Shown one piece after another: positions 1 to 9,566 of a DNA stretch of 64,000 bases. The stretch spans positions 3,038,001 through 3,102,000 of the forward strand of contig NZ_CP121194.1 of NCBI RefSeq assembly GCF_039993895.1, written 5' to 3'. A program made the translations under genes and the position numbers. The notes under the pieces were generated by a model, which saw only the letters and a list, made by a program, of their open reading frames with translations, ran no database searches and was not told where the DNA came from. Source of the DNA: Edaphobacter paludis. Its GTDB lineage: Bacteria; Acidobacteriota; Terriglobia; Terriglobales; Acidobacteriaceae. Each line of letters opens with the position of its first letter. Position 1 is the first letter of the stretch.

Positions 1-162
1 GGTCTCCCCAGAAGGGAGTCAACAAAAGACATCGTTTCTGTATAGTAACCCGACTGTCAAACCAAGCATCTAACTTCTTTTGCTGCCTTACCGTACCCTC
101 AAACTGCATTCATCGCCTTTATCATCAAAATAAAAAAACCTAATCCGAAATCAGGAGTCCCC

Positions 163-729
163 ATGCCCTCGACCCTATACGACGTTCCCGTCACTCGAAT
201 TACCGGCGAAACCACTTCGCTCTCGGACTATCGCGGCAAAGTCCTGCTCGTTGTCAATGTCGCCTCGCAATGCGGCCTCACGCCCCAATACGACGCCCTC
301 GAAAAGCTCTACACCCGTTTCAAGGATTCCGGCCTCGTCGTACTGGGCTTTCCCGCCAACGATTTCGGCTCGCAGGAGCCCGGAACCAATGAGGAGATCC
401 AGACCTTCTGCCGCAGCAACTTCGGCGTCAACTTCCCCATGTTCTCGAAGATCGCCGTCACTGGACCCGGCATCCACCCCCTCTATAAGTCCCTCATCGA
501 AGCCAAGCCCAAAGCCACCGGCGACGGCCGCGCCGCCATGCGCGAGAACCTCAACGGCTTCCTCGGCAAGAAGCACAACTCCACCACCAATCCCGAACCC
601 GGCATCCTCTGGAACTTCGAGAAATTTCTCGTCGATCGCAACGGCAACGTAGTCGCCCGCTTCTCCCCCGAAGTCACCCCGGACGACCCAGCCGTCATCT
701 CCGCCATCGAATCCGCTCTCGCCAAATAA
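163..729 (+). CDS. Glutathione peroxidase family thiol peroxidase (188 aa)
   Basis: Reduces hydroperoxides in the cytoplasm; no signal peptide is seen. The peroxidatic Cys37 sits in VASQCGLT. Gln71 (SQEPG) and Trp150-Asn151 (LWNFEKF) complete the GPx catalytic tetrad. Cys83 (FCRSNFG) is in the position of the resolving Cys of thioredoxin-dependent GPx enzymes, so thioredoxin rather than glutathione is the likely reductant (inference). The family FPCNQF block reads FPANDF, so the additional Cys there is lost. The length is normal for the family. The ATG start has a GGAG about 7 nt upstream. The gene appears to be alone, with the next gene starting about 115 nt downstream. Confidence 0.95.
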   Translation: MPSTLYDVPVTRITGETTSLSDYRGKVLLVVNVASQCGLTPQYDALEKLYTRFKDSGLVVLGFPANDFGSQEPGTNEEIQTFCRSNFGVNFPMFSKIAVTGPGIHPLYKSLIEAKPKATGDGRAAMRENLNGFLGKKHNSTTNPEPGILWNFEKFLVDRNGNVVARFSPEVTPDDPAVISAIESALAK

Positions 730-844
730 CTGCAAGGCTGGATGGGTGATCCTTTCTCATCCAGCCGAAATTCGACCGTCATAGTTCCGCTTGCCTTTAC
801 CCCTCTCTTCCATTCAAATGGCAGCAACATCCGAGAACCCCTCT

Positions 845-1954
845 ATGCGCCTCGCAGCCCTAGCCCTCCTCTTCTCCTCTGCCATCGCCGCCTCAGCCCA
901 AACCATGTCGGCCCCCACCGCGCAGACGCCTCCCGCCGCCACAACTTGGCCCACGCAGGACGGCACCTACATCATCAAAAACTTCCGCTTCGGCACCGGC
1001 GAAACCCTCCCCGAGCTGAAACTCCACTACCTCACCCTCGGCACGCCGCACCGCAACGCCGCCGGCCACATCGATAACGCCATCCTCCTGCTCCACGGCA
1101 CTGGCGGAAGCGCCCACTCGCTGCTCGCGCCGCAGTTCTCTAACATCCTCTTCGGTCCCGGCCAGCCTCTCGACATCACGAAGTACTACCTCATCTTTCC
1201 CGACGACATCGGCCACGGCCAGTCCAGCAAGCCCAGTGACGGCCTCCACATGCGCTTTCCCCATTACGACTACGACGACATGGTCTCGAGCCAGCACACG
1301 ATGTTGATGGATGGCCTCCACGTCGATCACCTCCGCCTCATCTTCGGCACCTCCATGGGCTGCATGCAGTCCTTTGTCTGGGGCGAAACCTACCCCAACT
1401 TCGCCGACGCCCTCATGCCCATGGCCTGCCTCCCCGTCCAGATCGCGGGACGCAACCGCATGATGCGCTACATGGCCATCGAAAACATCAAGAACGATCC
1501 TGGCTGGAAGAACGGTGAGTACCCCACCGAACCCACCGTCGGCCTTCGCACCGCCTACGAGATCTTCCTCATCATGGGCTCCAGCCCGCTCCAGATGCAG
1601 AAGAACGAACCCACCCGCGCCGAAGCCGAGGCCTATGCAGACAAGTACCTCGCGCGAGGCGTCGCCAACACGGACGCCAACGACTTCATCTACTACACCG
1701 ACGCCTCCCGCAACTACGATCCCAGCGCCCGCCTGTCCACCATCACCGTCCCCGTCCTCTGGATCAACTCCGCCGACGACTTCATCAATCCGCCCGAGCT
1801 AGGCATCGCCGAAAAGATGGTGCCGCTCATGCCTCACGCCAAGTTCATCCTCATCCCCATCTCCGACGCCACCCGCGGCCACGGCACCCACACCCAGGCC
1901 GCCGTCTGGAAGGACTACATGGCCGACTTCCTGCGCCAGACCGACAAAAATTAA
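845..1954 (+). CDS. Secreted alpha/beta hydrolase, homoserine O-acetyltransferase-like (369 aa)
   Basis: An alpha/beta-hydrolase of the MetX-like group. The nucleophile elbow GTSMG holds Ser170, and an oxyanion-side HGTGG lies near residue 84. A late Asp in NSADDF and a His in RGHGTH would complete the triad. The chosen ATG gives a clear signal peptide (hydrophobic run then ASAQT, residues 1-20), so the protein is exported; this argues against a cytoplasmic methionine-biosynthesis role. In-frame upstream starts (TTG at 791, ATG at 818) would bury the signal sequence and are less likely. Substrate unknown; probably an esterase or acyltransferase on an extracellular substrate (inference). Confidence 0.85.
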   Translation: MRLAALALLFSSAIAASAQTMSAPTAQTPPAATTWPTQDGTYIIKNFRFGTGETLPELKLHYLTLGTPHRNAAGHIDNAILLLHGTGGSAHSLLAPQFSNILFGPGQPLDITKYYLIFPDDIGHGQSSKPSDGLHMRFPHYDYDDMVSSQHTMLMDGLHVDHLRLIFGTSMGCMQSFVWGETYPNFADALMPMACLPVQIAGRNRMMRYMAIENIKNDPGWKNGEYPTEPTVGLRTAYEIFLIMGSSPLQMQKNEPTRAEAEAYADKYLARGVANTDANDFIYYTDASRNYDPSARLSTITVPVLWINSADDFINPPELGIAEKMVPLMPHAKFILIPISDATRGHGTHTQAAVWKDYMADFLRQTDKN

Positions 1955-1978
1955 CCCACAGCAGTTAGTCTGTGACTA

Positions 1979-3253
1979 GTGACCCTGACTCTCAACAATT
2001 TTTTTGGGCTCCTCGGCGGCCTGCTCGTCCTGGCCTTCGTGACCAACCGTTTCTCCCGTCGCACCCGCGTACCGGACGTCATTGTGCTGCTGGCCTGCGG
2101 AATCGTCCTCGGCCCGGTTCTCCATTGGATCAACGCGGACCGTTTTCCTGAACTCATCCGCGGCGTTGGCACCGTCGCGCTCATTCTGATCCTCTTCGCC
2201 GCCGGTCTGGAGCTTGACCTGCGTCGTGCCTTGAAGCAGTTCACCGCTGGCATGACGCTTGCCCTCTTCAGCTATGGCCTGACGCTCGCCAGCGTAGCCT
2301 GGTTCAGCATACATATCCTGGGCATGGCGCGAATGCCCGCGCTTCTGGCCGCGGCGGCGCTGGCCTGTATGAGCAGCTCCATCATCCTTCCTACTCTCGA
2401 TCAGCTCGACCTTCGCCACGATCTCAAAACCACCCTCGTCATCGAAGCCTCCTTCGGCGACGGTCTCGGCGCTATCGGCGTAGGTGTTCTCCTCGGGCTC
2501 GCGGGCGATGGAAGCATCACCGCCAGAAGAAGCGGCAGCGCCATTCTCGGCGGCGTCTTCGCCCTCTTCGTCTTCAAATTCCTGCTGGCGTTTGTCGTCG
2601 CCATCGTCGCCGGATTCCTCTGGGTGCGATTGCTGCCGCGCGTCTCCGACAAGCAGTTCTGGCAGGTCCTCACCTTCGCCGTCGTCCTGATCGTGTACTC
2701 CATCACCGACGCCATCGGCGGGAGCGCCCTCTTCGCCGTCATGGTCTTTGGCGCGACACTCGCCAGCCTGCTCGATCCACAGAACTCCATGCAAAGGTTC
2801 GGATTCGAGATCCTGGCGGCAGGTCACAGCGACAAGATCCATTCCTTCCATTCCGAGCTGGCATTTCTCGTCCGCAGCTTCTTCTTCGTTCTGCTCGGTG
2901 CGATGATCCAGTTCAGCGGATTGAAGAAGCAGATCCTGCCCAGCCTGGGCATTCTGACTGTATTTCTGATTGCGCGCATCCTTGCCGTGTCGTGCAGCAG
3001 AATCGTGTGGCGGGGAACCTCCTACCGGGAGCTGGAGTTCGCCACCCTGCTGATTCCCCGCGGCCTCATCACCGCCGTCCTCGCCCTCGAAGTCATTCAG
3101 GCAGCCCCCACCGGGCTCGCCTACTTCCCTTCCTTGACCTTCGCTCTCATCCTGTTCACCAACGTTCTCGTTCTTCCCGCATCAATCCGAGCGCGGGCCC
3201 TTGCCATCATCTCTACCCCTACGCCGCCAACCGGCGAATTACCATCCTCTTAG
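1979..3253 (+). CDS. Cation/proton antiporter, CPA2 type (424 aa)
   Basis: A polytopic inner-membrane protein with about 12 hydrophobic segments, matching the Na+/H+ exchanger domain of the CPA2 (KefB/NapA) group. The N-terminal half carries the typical IVLGPVLHW segment after helix 2, and the 'FAAGLELDLR' stretch (about residue 75) is a family hallmark. There is no C-terminal TrkA/RCK nucleotide-binding domain, so it is the short membrane-only form. The GTG start 24 nt after the preceding stop lacks a clear Shine-Dalgarno, and a slightly different start is possible. It probably exchanges Na+ or K+ for protons, but the ion cannot be told from sequence. Confidence 0.88.
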   Translation: MTLTLNNFFGLLGGLLVLAFVTNRFSRRTRVPDVIVLLACGIVLGPVLHWINADRFPELIRGVGTVALILILFAAGLELDLRRALKQFTAGMTLALFSYGLTLASVAWFSIHILGMARMPALLAAAALACMSSSIILPTLDQLDLRHDLKTTLVIEASFGDGLGAIGVGVLLGLAGDGSITARRSGSAILGGVFALFVFKFLLAFVVAIVAGFLWVRLLPRVSDKQFWQVLTFAVVLIVYSITDAIGGSALFAVMVFGATLASLLDPQNSMQRFGFEILAAGHSDKIHSFHSELAFLVRSFFFVLLGAMIQFSGLKKQILPSLGILTVFLIARILAVSCSRIVWRGTSYRELEFATLLIPRGLITAVLALEVIQAAPTGLAYFPSLTFALILFTNVLVLPASIRARALAIISTPTPPTGELPSS

Positions 3254-3664
3254 GCGCTTCCAGCGAATCTCCTGCCTTCTCGATATTGTCATCCTCCGTC
3301 GCGTGCCAATGAGGGTGCTTCTAGGCGGGACAATGATTCTTCGAAGCGTTCCACAACCGCTACTGTCACAAGTCATTGAAGAACCAGCATCTTCTCCGAG
3401 CGGTTTAAATGATTCACAGCATAGGCAACCTTTTTCCCATTTGCAACACAATGCGAAGGCAACTTCCTAAGTTGCCGGCACAGATTTGCACATACTATCG
3501 AGTCGAGACCTTTCCGCTCGGCAGATATAGCCCTTCAAGTCACTGAAACAAATATATTTACAGAATTTATTCCCTGAAAATAATATCTGGCTGCCAACTT
3601 GCTAGTAGCTCAAGTGCATCAGGGACCCATAAATTCTGAATCTTTATATATAGAAAAGGCACAC
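3254..3664. other. Intergenic region ahead of PEP-CTERM gene 1
   Basis: 411 nt with no convincing gene. It holds the sigma-54-type promoter described separately and an AT-rich stretch (about 3540-3590) just upstream of it, unusual for this GC-rich genome. Such a stretch could hold an activator or IHF-type bending site (inference). Confidence 0.5.
3588..3603 (+). promoter_or_regulatory. Sigma-54 (-24/-12) promoter of PEP-CTERM gene 1
   Basis: TGGCTGCCAACTTGCT has GG and GC separated by exactly 10 nt, with TGGC at -24 and TTGCT at -12, close to the RpoN consensus TGGCACG-N4-TTGCW. The predicted transcript start is near 3614, giving a 5' UTR of about 50 nt. Confidence 0.7.
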
Positions 3665-4294
3665 ATGAAACTGAATAAGCGCATTCTCCTTGCCATTCCC
3701 TGCCTGGTAGCTTTCATAGCCGTAACAGGTTCTGCGCACGCATCAACCTTCAGCGGCACCATCTTTGAAAACTCAACCTCTTATCCCAATTCTCTGCCCG
3801 CCACGACCTCGGGACTCACTCCCTCCGCAACGTTTAGTGTGGATGGCATCAACTTCAACTCCAACAACGGAGCAGGCGACTACACCATCGCGGGCTTCCT
3901 TACCTCCGGCGGCAATACCGTCACCAACCAGTCTGCCAGCTTTGCCGGCATCGCGGGCGATACGCTGAACAACTCGATCATGGAGTTTACCGGTTACACC
4001 AACCTCGTCGCCGGTCAGACCTACAACGTCATCCACGATGACGGAGCCATTCTTTACATCAACGGCGTGCAGGTCTTCAATGCAGGCGCACCCACCGCGG
4101 CCGAGACCTCCAACTTCGTCGCCTCAGCCACTGGCACGTTCGCGGTTGACCTCCTCTATGCTGAGGTAAACGGAGCTCCTGCTGTCCTTACCTCTGACCT
4201 GGTTGCCACGACCCCGGAACCCAGCAGCTTCATTTTGCTTGGCAGCGGCCTTATCGGCGTAGCCGGTCTCGTTCGTCGGCGCATGGGCGTCTAA
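3665..4294 (+). CDS. PEP-CTERM sorting domain protein 1 (209 aa)
   Basis: An exported surface or EPS-associated protein. Residues 1-27 form a Sec signal peptide ending in AHAS. The C-terminus has the full PEP-CTERM tripartite signal: TPEPSS, then a hydrophobic helix (FILLGSGLIGVAGL), then basic RRRMGV, recognised by exosortase. The middle is rich in Ser, Thr, Gly and Asn and contains DDGAILYINGVQVFN, reminiscent of a PA14-like carbohydrate-binding strand (tentative). The ATG with AAAAGG upstream was chosen because it puts the signal sequence at the N-terminus. The gene is monocistronic, with a strong terminator after it. Confidence 0.9.
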   Translation: MKLNKRILLAIPCLVAFIAVTGSAHASTFSGTIFENSTSYPNSLPATTSGLTPSATFSVDGINFNSNNGAGDYTIAGFLTSGGNTVTNQSASFAGIAGDTLNNSIMEFTGYTNLVAGQTYNVIHDDGAILYINGVQVFNAGAPTAAETSNFVASATGTFAVDLLYAEVNGAPAVLTSDLVATTPEPSSFILLGSGLIGVAGLVRRRMGV

Positions 4295-4338
4295 CATCGC
4301 CATTGCGTCACCGAAACCAGCATCAAGGTTATATGCAA

Positions 4339-4385
4339 TGACGGAGAAGCGGTTAGGAACAACTTCCTAACAGCTTCTCCGTCAT
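4339..4385. terminator. Bidirectional terminator between PEP-CTERM gene 1 and sucA
   Basis: Near-perfect inverted repeat: 4339-4350 pairs with 4373-4384 and 4352-4359 pairs with 4364-4371. There is one G/A mismatch and a CAAC loop. It lies between two convergent genes and can serve both strands. Confidence 0.85.
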
Positions 4386-4391
4386 CTGTAT

Positions 4392-6881
4392 TTAAGTAGA
4401 CTTAGCGCCAAACGCTAGATCGATCAGGGTCTTCTCTTCCATATCGTGCGCCTTCGCCGAGCCGGTGGCCGGAGTCGCGCTTGGACTTCGCTTTACGCTC
4501 AGCACCGCACGATCGCCGGCAAGACGCCGTAGCAGAGGCAGCACATAGAACGCCGCGCCCATGTTCGCCGGCTCTTCCTGTACCCAAACAATCTCCTCAG
4601 CGCCGGGATGCTGATCGAGCGCAGCCTGTAGTTCCTCCTCAGGCCACGGGTAGAGCTGCTCGACAAAGATGATGCCGACGCTCATATCCTTTCGCTTCGC
4701 CCGCTCCATACGCAGGTTGTGTCCGATCTTGCCGCTGCAAACCAGCAACCGCCGCGGATCAGTCACCTCGTTATCAGGCAGAACATTCTGATAACGGTCG
4801 CGGGCGAAGTCAGATAAGTGTGACGAAGCATCGGGATGACGCAACATGCTCTTTGGCGTAAACACGATCAGCGGCTTGCGCCACGGTCGCAATGCCTGAC
4901 GCCGCAGCAGATGAAAATATTGCGCGGCCGTCGATGGCTGGCAGATCTGAATATTGTCGTTCGCCGCCAGTTGCAGATAACGCTCCAGGCGGGCGCTCGA
5001 GTGCTCCGGGCCTTGTCCCTCGTAACCGTGAGGCAGCAGCATCACAATACCCGAGAGCAGTCCCCACTTCATCTCGCTCGACGCGATGAACTGGTCGATA
5101 ATGACCTGCGCCCCATTGGCAAAGTCGCCAAACTGCGCCTCCCAAAGCACCAGCGCCTCGGGATAGTCCCGAGCAAACCCATACTCAAAGCCGAGCACCG
5201 CAGCCTCGGACAACAGCGAATTATATACCTCGAACCGGGCCTGTCCCTCACTCAGATGGGCCAGCGGAATGTACTTCGTCTCGGTCTCCGTGTCGACCAT
5301 CACCGCGTGGCGCTGGTTGAACGTTCCTCGCTGCGAGTCCTGCCCTGTCAGCCGGACCAGCGTTCCCGACTCCAGCAAGGAAGCATAAGCCACCAGTTCT
5401 GCCGCGCCGTAATCGAAAGGCCGCGTGCCAGCGCCCATCTCCACCCGCTGCTCAAACAGCTTCTTCACCTTCGGATGAATGTGAAAGTCGCTGGGATACT
5501 TCGTCAGGGCGAGCACCAGCTCATTGACGCGCTCACTCGGCAAACCGGTCGGGACATCGTCCTCTGGCAACAATTCCCCGCCCTTATAAGAGCTCCAGTA
5601 ATCGGGCATCTCGCGCAACAGCGGCACGCGCTCGGCCTTGGTCGCGGCCTTCTGGTCGTCGAGCAGCTCCTGCTGGATCTGATGCACCTCGGCCGCTGGA
5701 TCGACACCGATCCGCTGCGCATAAATCTGGTACAGCGGTGGATGGTCCTTGATTTTGGCATAGCGGCGCGGTTGCGTGACCGTAGGATCGTCAACCTCGC
5801 TATGTCCGTGCCGTCGATAACCAATCAAGTCCACCACAACGTCGGAGTGGAAGCGATGCCGGAACTCCGCCGCAATTGCAGCCACACGGACCACCGCGTC
5901 GGGGTCTTCGGCGTTCACATGGAAGATCGGAATGGGCAGTCGCTTGGCGACGTCCGACGAAAAGCGAGACGAGTTCGACTCTTCGGGAATCGCCGTGAAG
6001 CCAAGCAGGTTGTTGACGATGACATGCACCGTCCCGCCCACGTTGTACCCATGCAGCGTCGCCATGTTCAACGACTCGGCAAGAATGCCCTGTCCCGCGA
6101 ACGCCGCATCGCCATGAATGATGAGCGGCAACACCGCATCCTTGCCACCCTTGCCGATGCGCTCCTGCTTCGCGCGCGCGCGTCCCAGCACAACGGGATC
6201 AACCGCCTCAAGATGGCTCGGGTTTGACGCCAGATGCAGGCCAATCACTTCACCCTTCGGCGAACGGTACTCGCCGGTGGCGCCGATGTGGTACTTCACA
6301 TCTCCTCCGCCCATCGTGCTGCGCGGATCGACATCTTCGAACTTGGTGAAGATCTCCGACGCCTTGCGGCCAATCGTGTTGGTCATGACATTCAGGCGTC
6401 CACGATGACTCATGCCCATGACGCACTTCGTCACTCCAAGCCCTGCGCTCACCGCAAGAACTCGGTCGAGAAAAGGGATCAGAACGGTGAGGCCTTCAAG
6501 CGAGAAGCGCTTCGTTCCCAGATAACGGGACTGAATAACCTGCTCGAAGATATCGCCGCGAATAAGCTGGGTGAGAATAAGTTTCTGGTCAGCAGTAGGT
6601 GGCGTCTGCTCGATGCGTTCCTGCAACCACTGCCGCTGTTCCGGGCTGGGGATATGCATGAACTCGGCTGCAATGGTGCCGCAGTAATATTTGCGGGCCT
6701 CTGCGGCAGCTTCGCCTTCGGGTGCCGGGGTGGGAAACGGCTCAGGCGGAAGGTATTGACCGAGCGGATCGAGGGAGGCCTGAAGGTATCCCCAGCGGCG
6801 AAAGATATCGAAAACTGTTTCACGGTCTTGCTGTTCTGCTACGGGAGCCGGTGGGGTCACTACCCCTGCCTTGGTGGCCAT
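4392..6881 (-). CDS. sucA: 2-oxoglutarate dehydrogenase E1 component (829 aa)
   Basis: The thiamine-diphosphate-dependent E1 subunit of the TCA-cycle 2-oxoglutarate dehydrogenase complex; it decarboxylates 2-oxoglutarate and transfers succinyl to the lipoyl group of E2. Visible motifs: MSHRGRLNVM and LASNPSHLEA, which carry the active-site His pair of the SucA family; GDAAFAGQG...VIVNN, the ThDP/Mg2+ motif; and QDSQRGTFNQRH in the transketolase pyrimidine domain. About 100 residues shorter than E. coli SucA, mostly at the N-terminus. The E2 (sucB) and E3 (lpd) genes are not adjacent, so the complex is encoded at dispersed loci. Confidence 0.96.
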   Translation of the reverse strand: MATKAGVVTPPAPVAEQQDRETVFDIFRRWGYLQASLDPLGQYLPPEPFPTPAPEGEAAAEARKYYCGTIAAEFMHIPSPEQRQWLQERIEQTPPTADQKLILTQLIRGDIFEQVIQSRYLGTKRFSLEGLTVLIPFLDRVLAVSAGLGVTKCVMGMSHRGRLNVMTNTIGRKASEIFTKFEDVDPRSTMGGGDVKYHIGATGEYRSPKGEVIGLHLASNPSHLEAVDPVVLGRARAKQERIGKGGKDAVLPLIIHGDAAFAGQGILAESLNMATLHGYNVGGTVHVIVNNLLGFTAIPEESNSSRFSSDVAKRLPIPIFHVNAEDPDAVVRVAAIAAEFRHRFHSDVVVDLIGYRRHGHSEVDDPTVTQPRRYAKIKDHPPLYQIYAQRIGVDPAAEVHQIQQELLDDQKAATKAERVPLLREMPDYWSSYKGGELLPEDDVPTGLPSERVNELVLALTKYPSDFHIHPKVKKLFEQRVEMGAGTRPFDYGAAELVAYASLLESGTLVRLTGQDSQRGTFNQRHAVMVDTETETKYIPLAHLSEGQARFEVYNSLLSEAAVLGFEYGFARDYPEALVLWEAQFGDFANGAQVIIDQFIASSEMKWGLLSGIVMLLPHGYEGQGPEHSSARLERYLQLAANDNIQICQPSTAAQYFHLLRRQALRPWRKPLIVFTPKSMLRHPDASSHLSDFARDRYQNVLPDNEVTDPRRLLVCSGKIGHNLRMERAKRKDMSVGIIFVEQLYPWPEEELQAALDQHPGAEEIVWVQEEPANMGAAFYVLPLLRRLAGDRAVLSVKRSPSATPATGSAKAHDMEEKTLIDLAFGAKST

Positions 6882-6986
6882 TGCGTCCTCACTTCAGATC
6901 TATTCGCGATCGTTCGCGTGCTTCTTTTATGCTAGACCTTTCGGCGATGCACCGCACGTCCTTCATCAAACTTGTGCGATAGGCGA

Positions 6987-8498
6987 CTACAAAGTTGCAC
7001 TCTGCAGCCAGGGCTGGAACTCCTCGTCGCCAAATCCCAGCACCTCGCTTCGGGTCGGCTTGCCCGATGCCACGGCGAGCATCTCTTCAAATATCCTGGC
7101 GCCAGCCTCCTGCACCGTCTCATCGCCGTCGATGATCGTGCCGCAGTTGATGTCCATATCGTCGGCCATCCGGTTGTAAAGAGGAGTGTTGGAGGCCAGC
7201 TTGAGCGACGGTGTCGGCTTGCAGCCAAAGACAGAACCCCGACCCGTTGTGAAGCATAGAAGGTTTGCCCCGCTCGCAACCTGACCAGTGGCCGAGACCG
7301 GATCAAAGCCGGGGGAATCCATAAAGACGAGGCCCCTTTTATGGACTGGCTCGGCGTAACGATAGACCTCGATCAGGTTCGTTGTTCCGCCCTTCGAGAT
7401 GGCTCCGAGCGATTTCTCAAGAATCGTCGTCAGACCTCCGGTCTTGTTTCCGGGCTGCGGATTGTTGTCGATGGAGCCCTTGTGGCGCGCGGTGTACTCC
7501 TCCCACCAGTGGATGCGCTCGATCAGCCGGGCAGCCACTTCGGGGCTGGCAGCTCGGCGGGTGAGAAGGTGCTCGGCACCATAAATCTCCGGCGTCTCAG
7601 AGAGAATGGCGGTCCCCCCGTTCCTAACCAAAAGATCCACAGCAGCCCCCAATGCCGGGTTGGCGCTGATGCCGGAGTAGGCGTCGGAGCCACCGCATTG
7701 CAGACCTACGATCAGATTCGAGGCGGAGACAGGAGTGCGGCTTACCTGGTTCGCCTGCTCCAACATCTCCCGGACGGTGACTATCCCGTTGCGGATGGCG
7801 GCAGCAGTGCCCCCCTCTTCCTGAATGGTGCTGGTACGGAGGTTGGAGGAGCGGCCGGTAAGAGCCACCAGACTGTCTATCTGATTGGTCTCGCAGCCGA
7901 GGCCGAGGAGCAGGACTCCCGCGAAGTTGGGATGGGTAGCGTACCCGGCAAAGACACGGCGGAGTAGGTCGGCGGGTTCGCCGTGCTCGGCCATGCCGCA
8001 GCCGGTGCCATGTGTGATGGCGACCACACCGTCGACATTCGGATAGGCACTGAGAACCTCAGGCGTGAAGTGCGCGGCAATGCGGCGGGCGACGGTGGCA
8101 GAGCAGTTGACCGTCGTAAGGACGCCGACGTAATTACGGGTGGCGACGCGGCCATCGGACCGGACGATTCCCTGAAAGATAGCTGCACTGGCGGAGTCGA
8201 AGAGTTCGGTTGAGTGGGCCTCGGTGCCGATGGAGTAATCGCGCTCGAAGTTTCCCGTGACGAGATTATGCGTGTGAACGTGCTCACCAACTGCAATAGG
8301 CTTACTGGCGAAACCTATGATTTGATTGAATTTTCGAATGGGGTGGCCAGTTGAAATGGCGCGGAGGGCTATCTTATGACCGGCAGGGATATCAGCTAGG
8401 GCTGTGATGTTCAGGTCAGGAATGGGGGTGTTCGCCGCGACCGGGTGCAGGGCGACGGCTACATCGTCAGAGTTGCCAAGGATAAGCATTTTAGGCAT
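6987..8498 (-). CDS. UxaA/GarD family sugar-acid dehydratase (503 aa)
   Basis: Iron-dependent dehydration of a hexonate or hexarate (altronate, galactarate or relatives) in uronic-acid breakdown. The N-terminal SAF domain (about residues 1-90, ending GEHVHTHN) is fused to the dehydratase domain, as in E. coli UxaA (495 aa) and GarD. Conserved blocks are THGTGCGMAEHG, LGLGCETNQ, GLQCGGSDAYSGI and PGNKTGG. The C-terminal MDINCGTIIDGDET block looks more like GarD than UxaA, so the exact substrate is left open. A good AAGGAAAG precedes the ATG. No uxuA/uxaB/uxaC genes lie beside it; it sits alone between sucA and a divergent secreted-protein gene. Confidence 0.85.
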   Translation of the reverse strand: MPKMLILGNSDDVAVALHPVAANTPIPDLNITALADIPAGHKIALRAISTGHPIRKFNQIIGFASKPIAVGEHVHTHNLVTGNFERDYSIGTEAHSTELFDSASAAIFQGIVRSDGRVATRNYVGVLTTVNCSATVARRIAAHFTPEVLSAYPNVDGVVAITHGTGCGMAEHGEPADLLRRVFAGYATHPNFAGVLLLGLGCETNQIDSLVALTGRSSNLRTSTIQEEGGTAAAIRNGIVTVREMLEQANQVSRTPVSASNLIVGLQCGGSDAYSGISANPALGAAVDLLVRNGGTAILSETPEIYGAEHLLTRRAASPEVAARLIERIHWWEEYTARHKGSIDNNPQPGNKTGGLTTILEKSLGAISKGGTTNLIEVYRYAEPVHKRGLVFMDSPGFDPVSATGQVASGANLLCFTTGRGSVFGCKPTPSLKLASNTPLYNRMADDMDINCGTIIDGDETVQEAGARIFEEMLAVASGKPTRSEVLGFGDEEFQPWLQSATL

Positions 8499-8641
8499 TG
8501 ACTTTCCTTTTCCTCAGCACTGTAGCGAGAAATGCGCGACGCAGTGTTATTGGTACGACCACAGTCTACTCTATTACACGCAAACGATTTCCGATACTCT
8601 TGCCGCCAAGGCTGGGGAACTGTTCCCCATAAGATGGGGAC

Positions 8642-9529
8642 ATGGCGGGTGTCTCTTCGAGGATCTTGATTTTGACCGTGGCTTTGGGGTGGGGCGTGGC
8701 CGGTGGAAGAGCGCAGGGTCTGAACGCAGAAAAACCGCTGCCGGACATTCCCGCGCTGATGCATGAGGTGGAAACTCATCAAAAGGAGGCTGAGGCTGTT
8801 CAGAAAGACTACTTGTATCATGCGGTGGATATGGTGCAGCAACTCGACGGAAACGGCAGGGTGAAGAAGACTGAAACCGAGGAGTATGACGTCTTCTGGG
8901 TGGAGGGCGTGCAAGTCCACAAGTTAACAAAGAAAAATGGGAAAGAGCTAAGCGCGGGCGAACAGCAGAAACAAAACAAACGGATCGACAAAGAGGTGAC
9001 CAGGGCCAGAGAGAGGCGAGCGAAGGCCGAAGCCGAAGGAAAGACGACCGATTCCAATGGCTATGAGGAGGTCACCGTATCGCGTCTGCTCGAATTGGGC
9101 AGCTTCAGCAACGCACGGCGGGTCATGCTGAATGGGCGGAAGACGATCGCTGTGGATTACGTGGGCGATCCCAAGGCCAGAACACGCAACCGTCTGGAAA
9201 ACTTGATTCGCGATGTGGCCGGAACCGTGTGGGTGGATGAAGACGACGATGCTATTTCAAAGCTCGAAGGACATTTTCTGGATACATTCAAAATTGGGGC
9301 AGGGCTGGTGGTGAACATCCAGAAAGGCACGAGCTTTTCACTGGAGCAGCGGAAGATAAATGATGAGGTTTGGCTCCCAGTTGAGGTGGATGGCCGAGGA
9401 ACGGCGCGGGTGTTTCTGCTCTTCAGATTTAATGGAAACTTTCGAGAGGTTGATTCGGGATATAGGAAGTTCAAGGTCACCAGTACGATCTTGCCGGGGA
9501 TAGGAAAGCCTTCGGATCGCTCCCAATGA
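8642..9529 (+). CDS. Secreted hypothetical protein (295 aa)
   Basis: I do not recognise a named family. A signal peptide is clear (residues 1-25, ending GGRAQG). The mature protein has a charged, probably coiled-coil region (about residues 100-130, rich in Lys, Arg and Glu) and a beta-rich C-terminal half: KTIAVDYVGDPKARTRN, GTVWVDEDDD and WLPVEVDGRGTAR. The alternating beta pattern resembles LolA/LppX-type outer-membrane lipoprotein-sorting folds (tentative inference). It is transcribed divergently from the dehydratase and ends at a good intrinsic terminator. Confidence 0.75.
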   Translation: MAGVSSRILILTVALGWGVAGGRAQGLNAEKPLPDIPALMHEVETHQKEAEAVQKDYLYHAVDMVQQLDGNGRVKKTETEEYDVFWVEGVQVHKLTKKNGKELSAGEQQKQNKRIDKEVTRARERRAKAEAEGKTTDSNGYEEVTVSRLLELGSFSNARRVMLNGRKTIAVDYVGDPKARTRNRLENLIRDVAGTVWVDEDDDAISKLEGHFLDTFKIGAGLVVNIQKGTSFSLEQRKINDEVWLPVEVDGRGTARVFLLFRFNGNFREVDSGYRKFKVTSTILPGIGKPSDRSQ

Positions 9530-9566
9530 AAGAAAATATCCATAGAATCGCAGTGTGTTAAACGCG

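Noticed and set aside
2248-2263. A GG-N10-GC sigma-54-like match (TGGCATGACGCTTGCC)
   Set aside because: It lies inside the antiporter coding sequence with no gene start downstream; a chance hit of this quality is expected in a window of this size.
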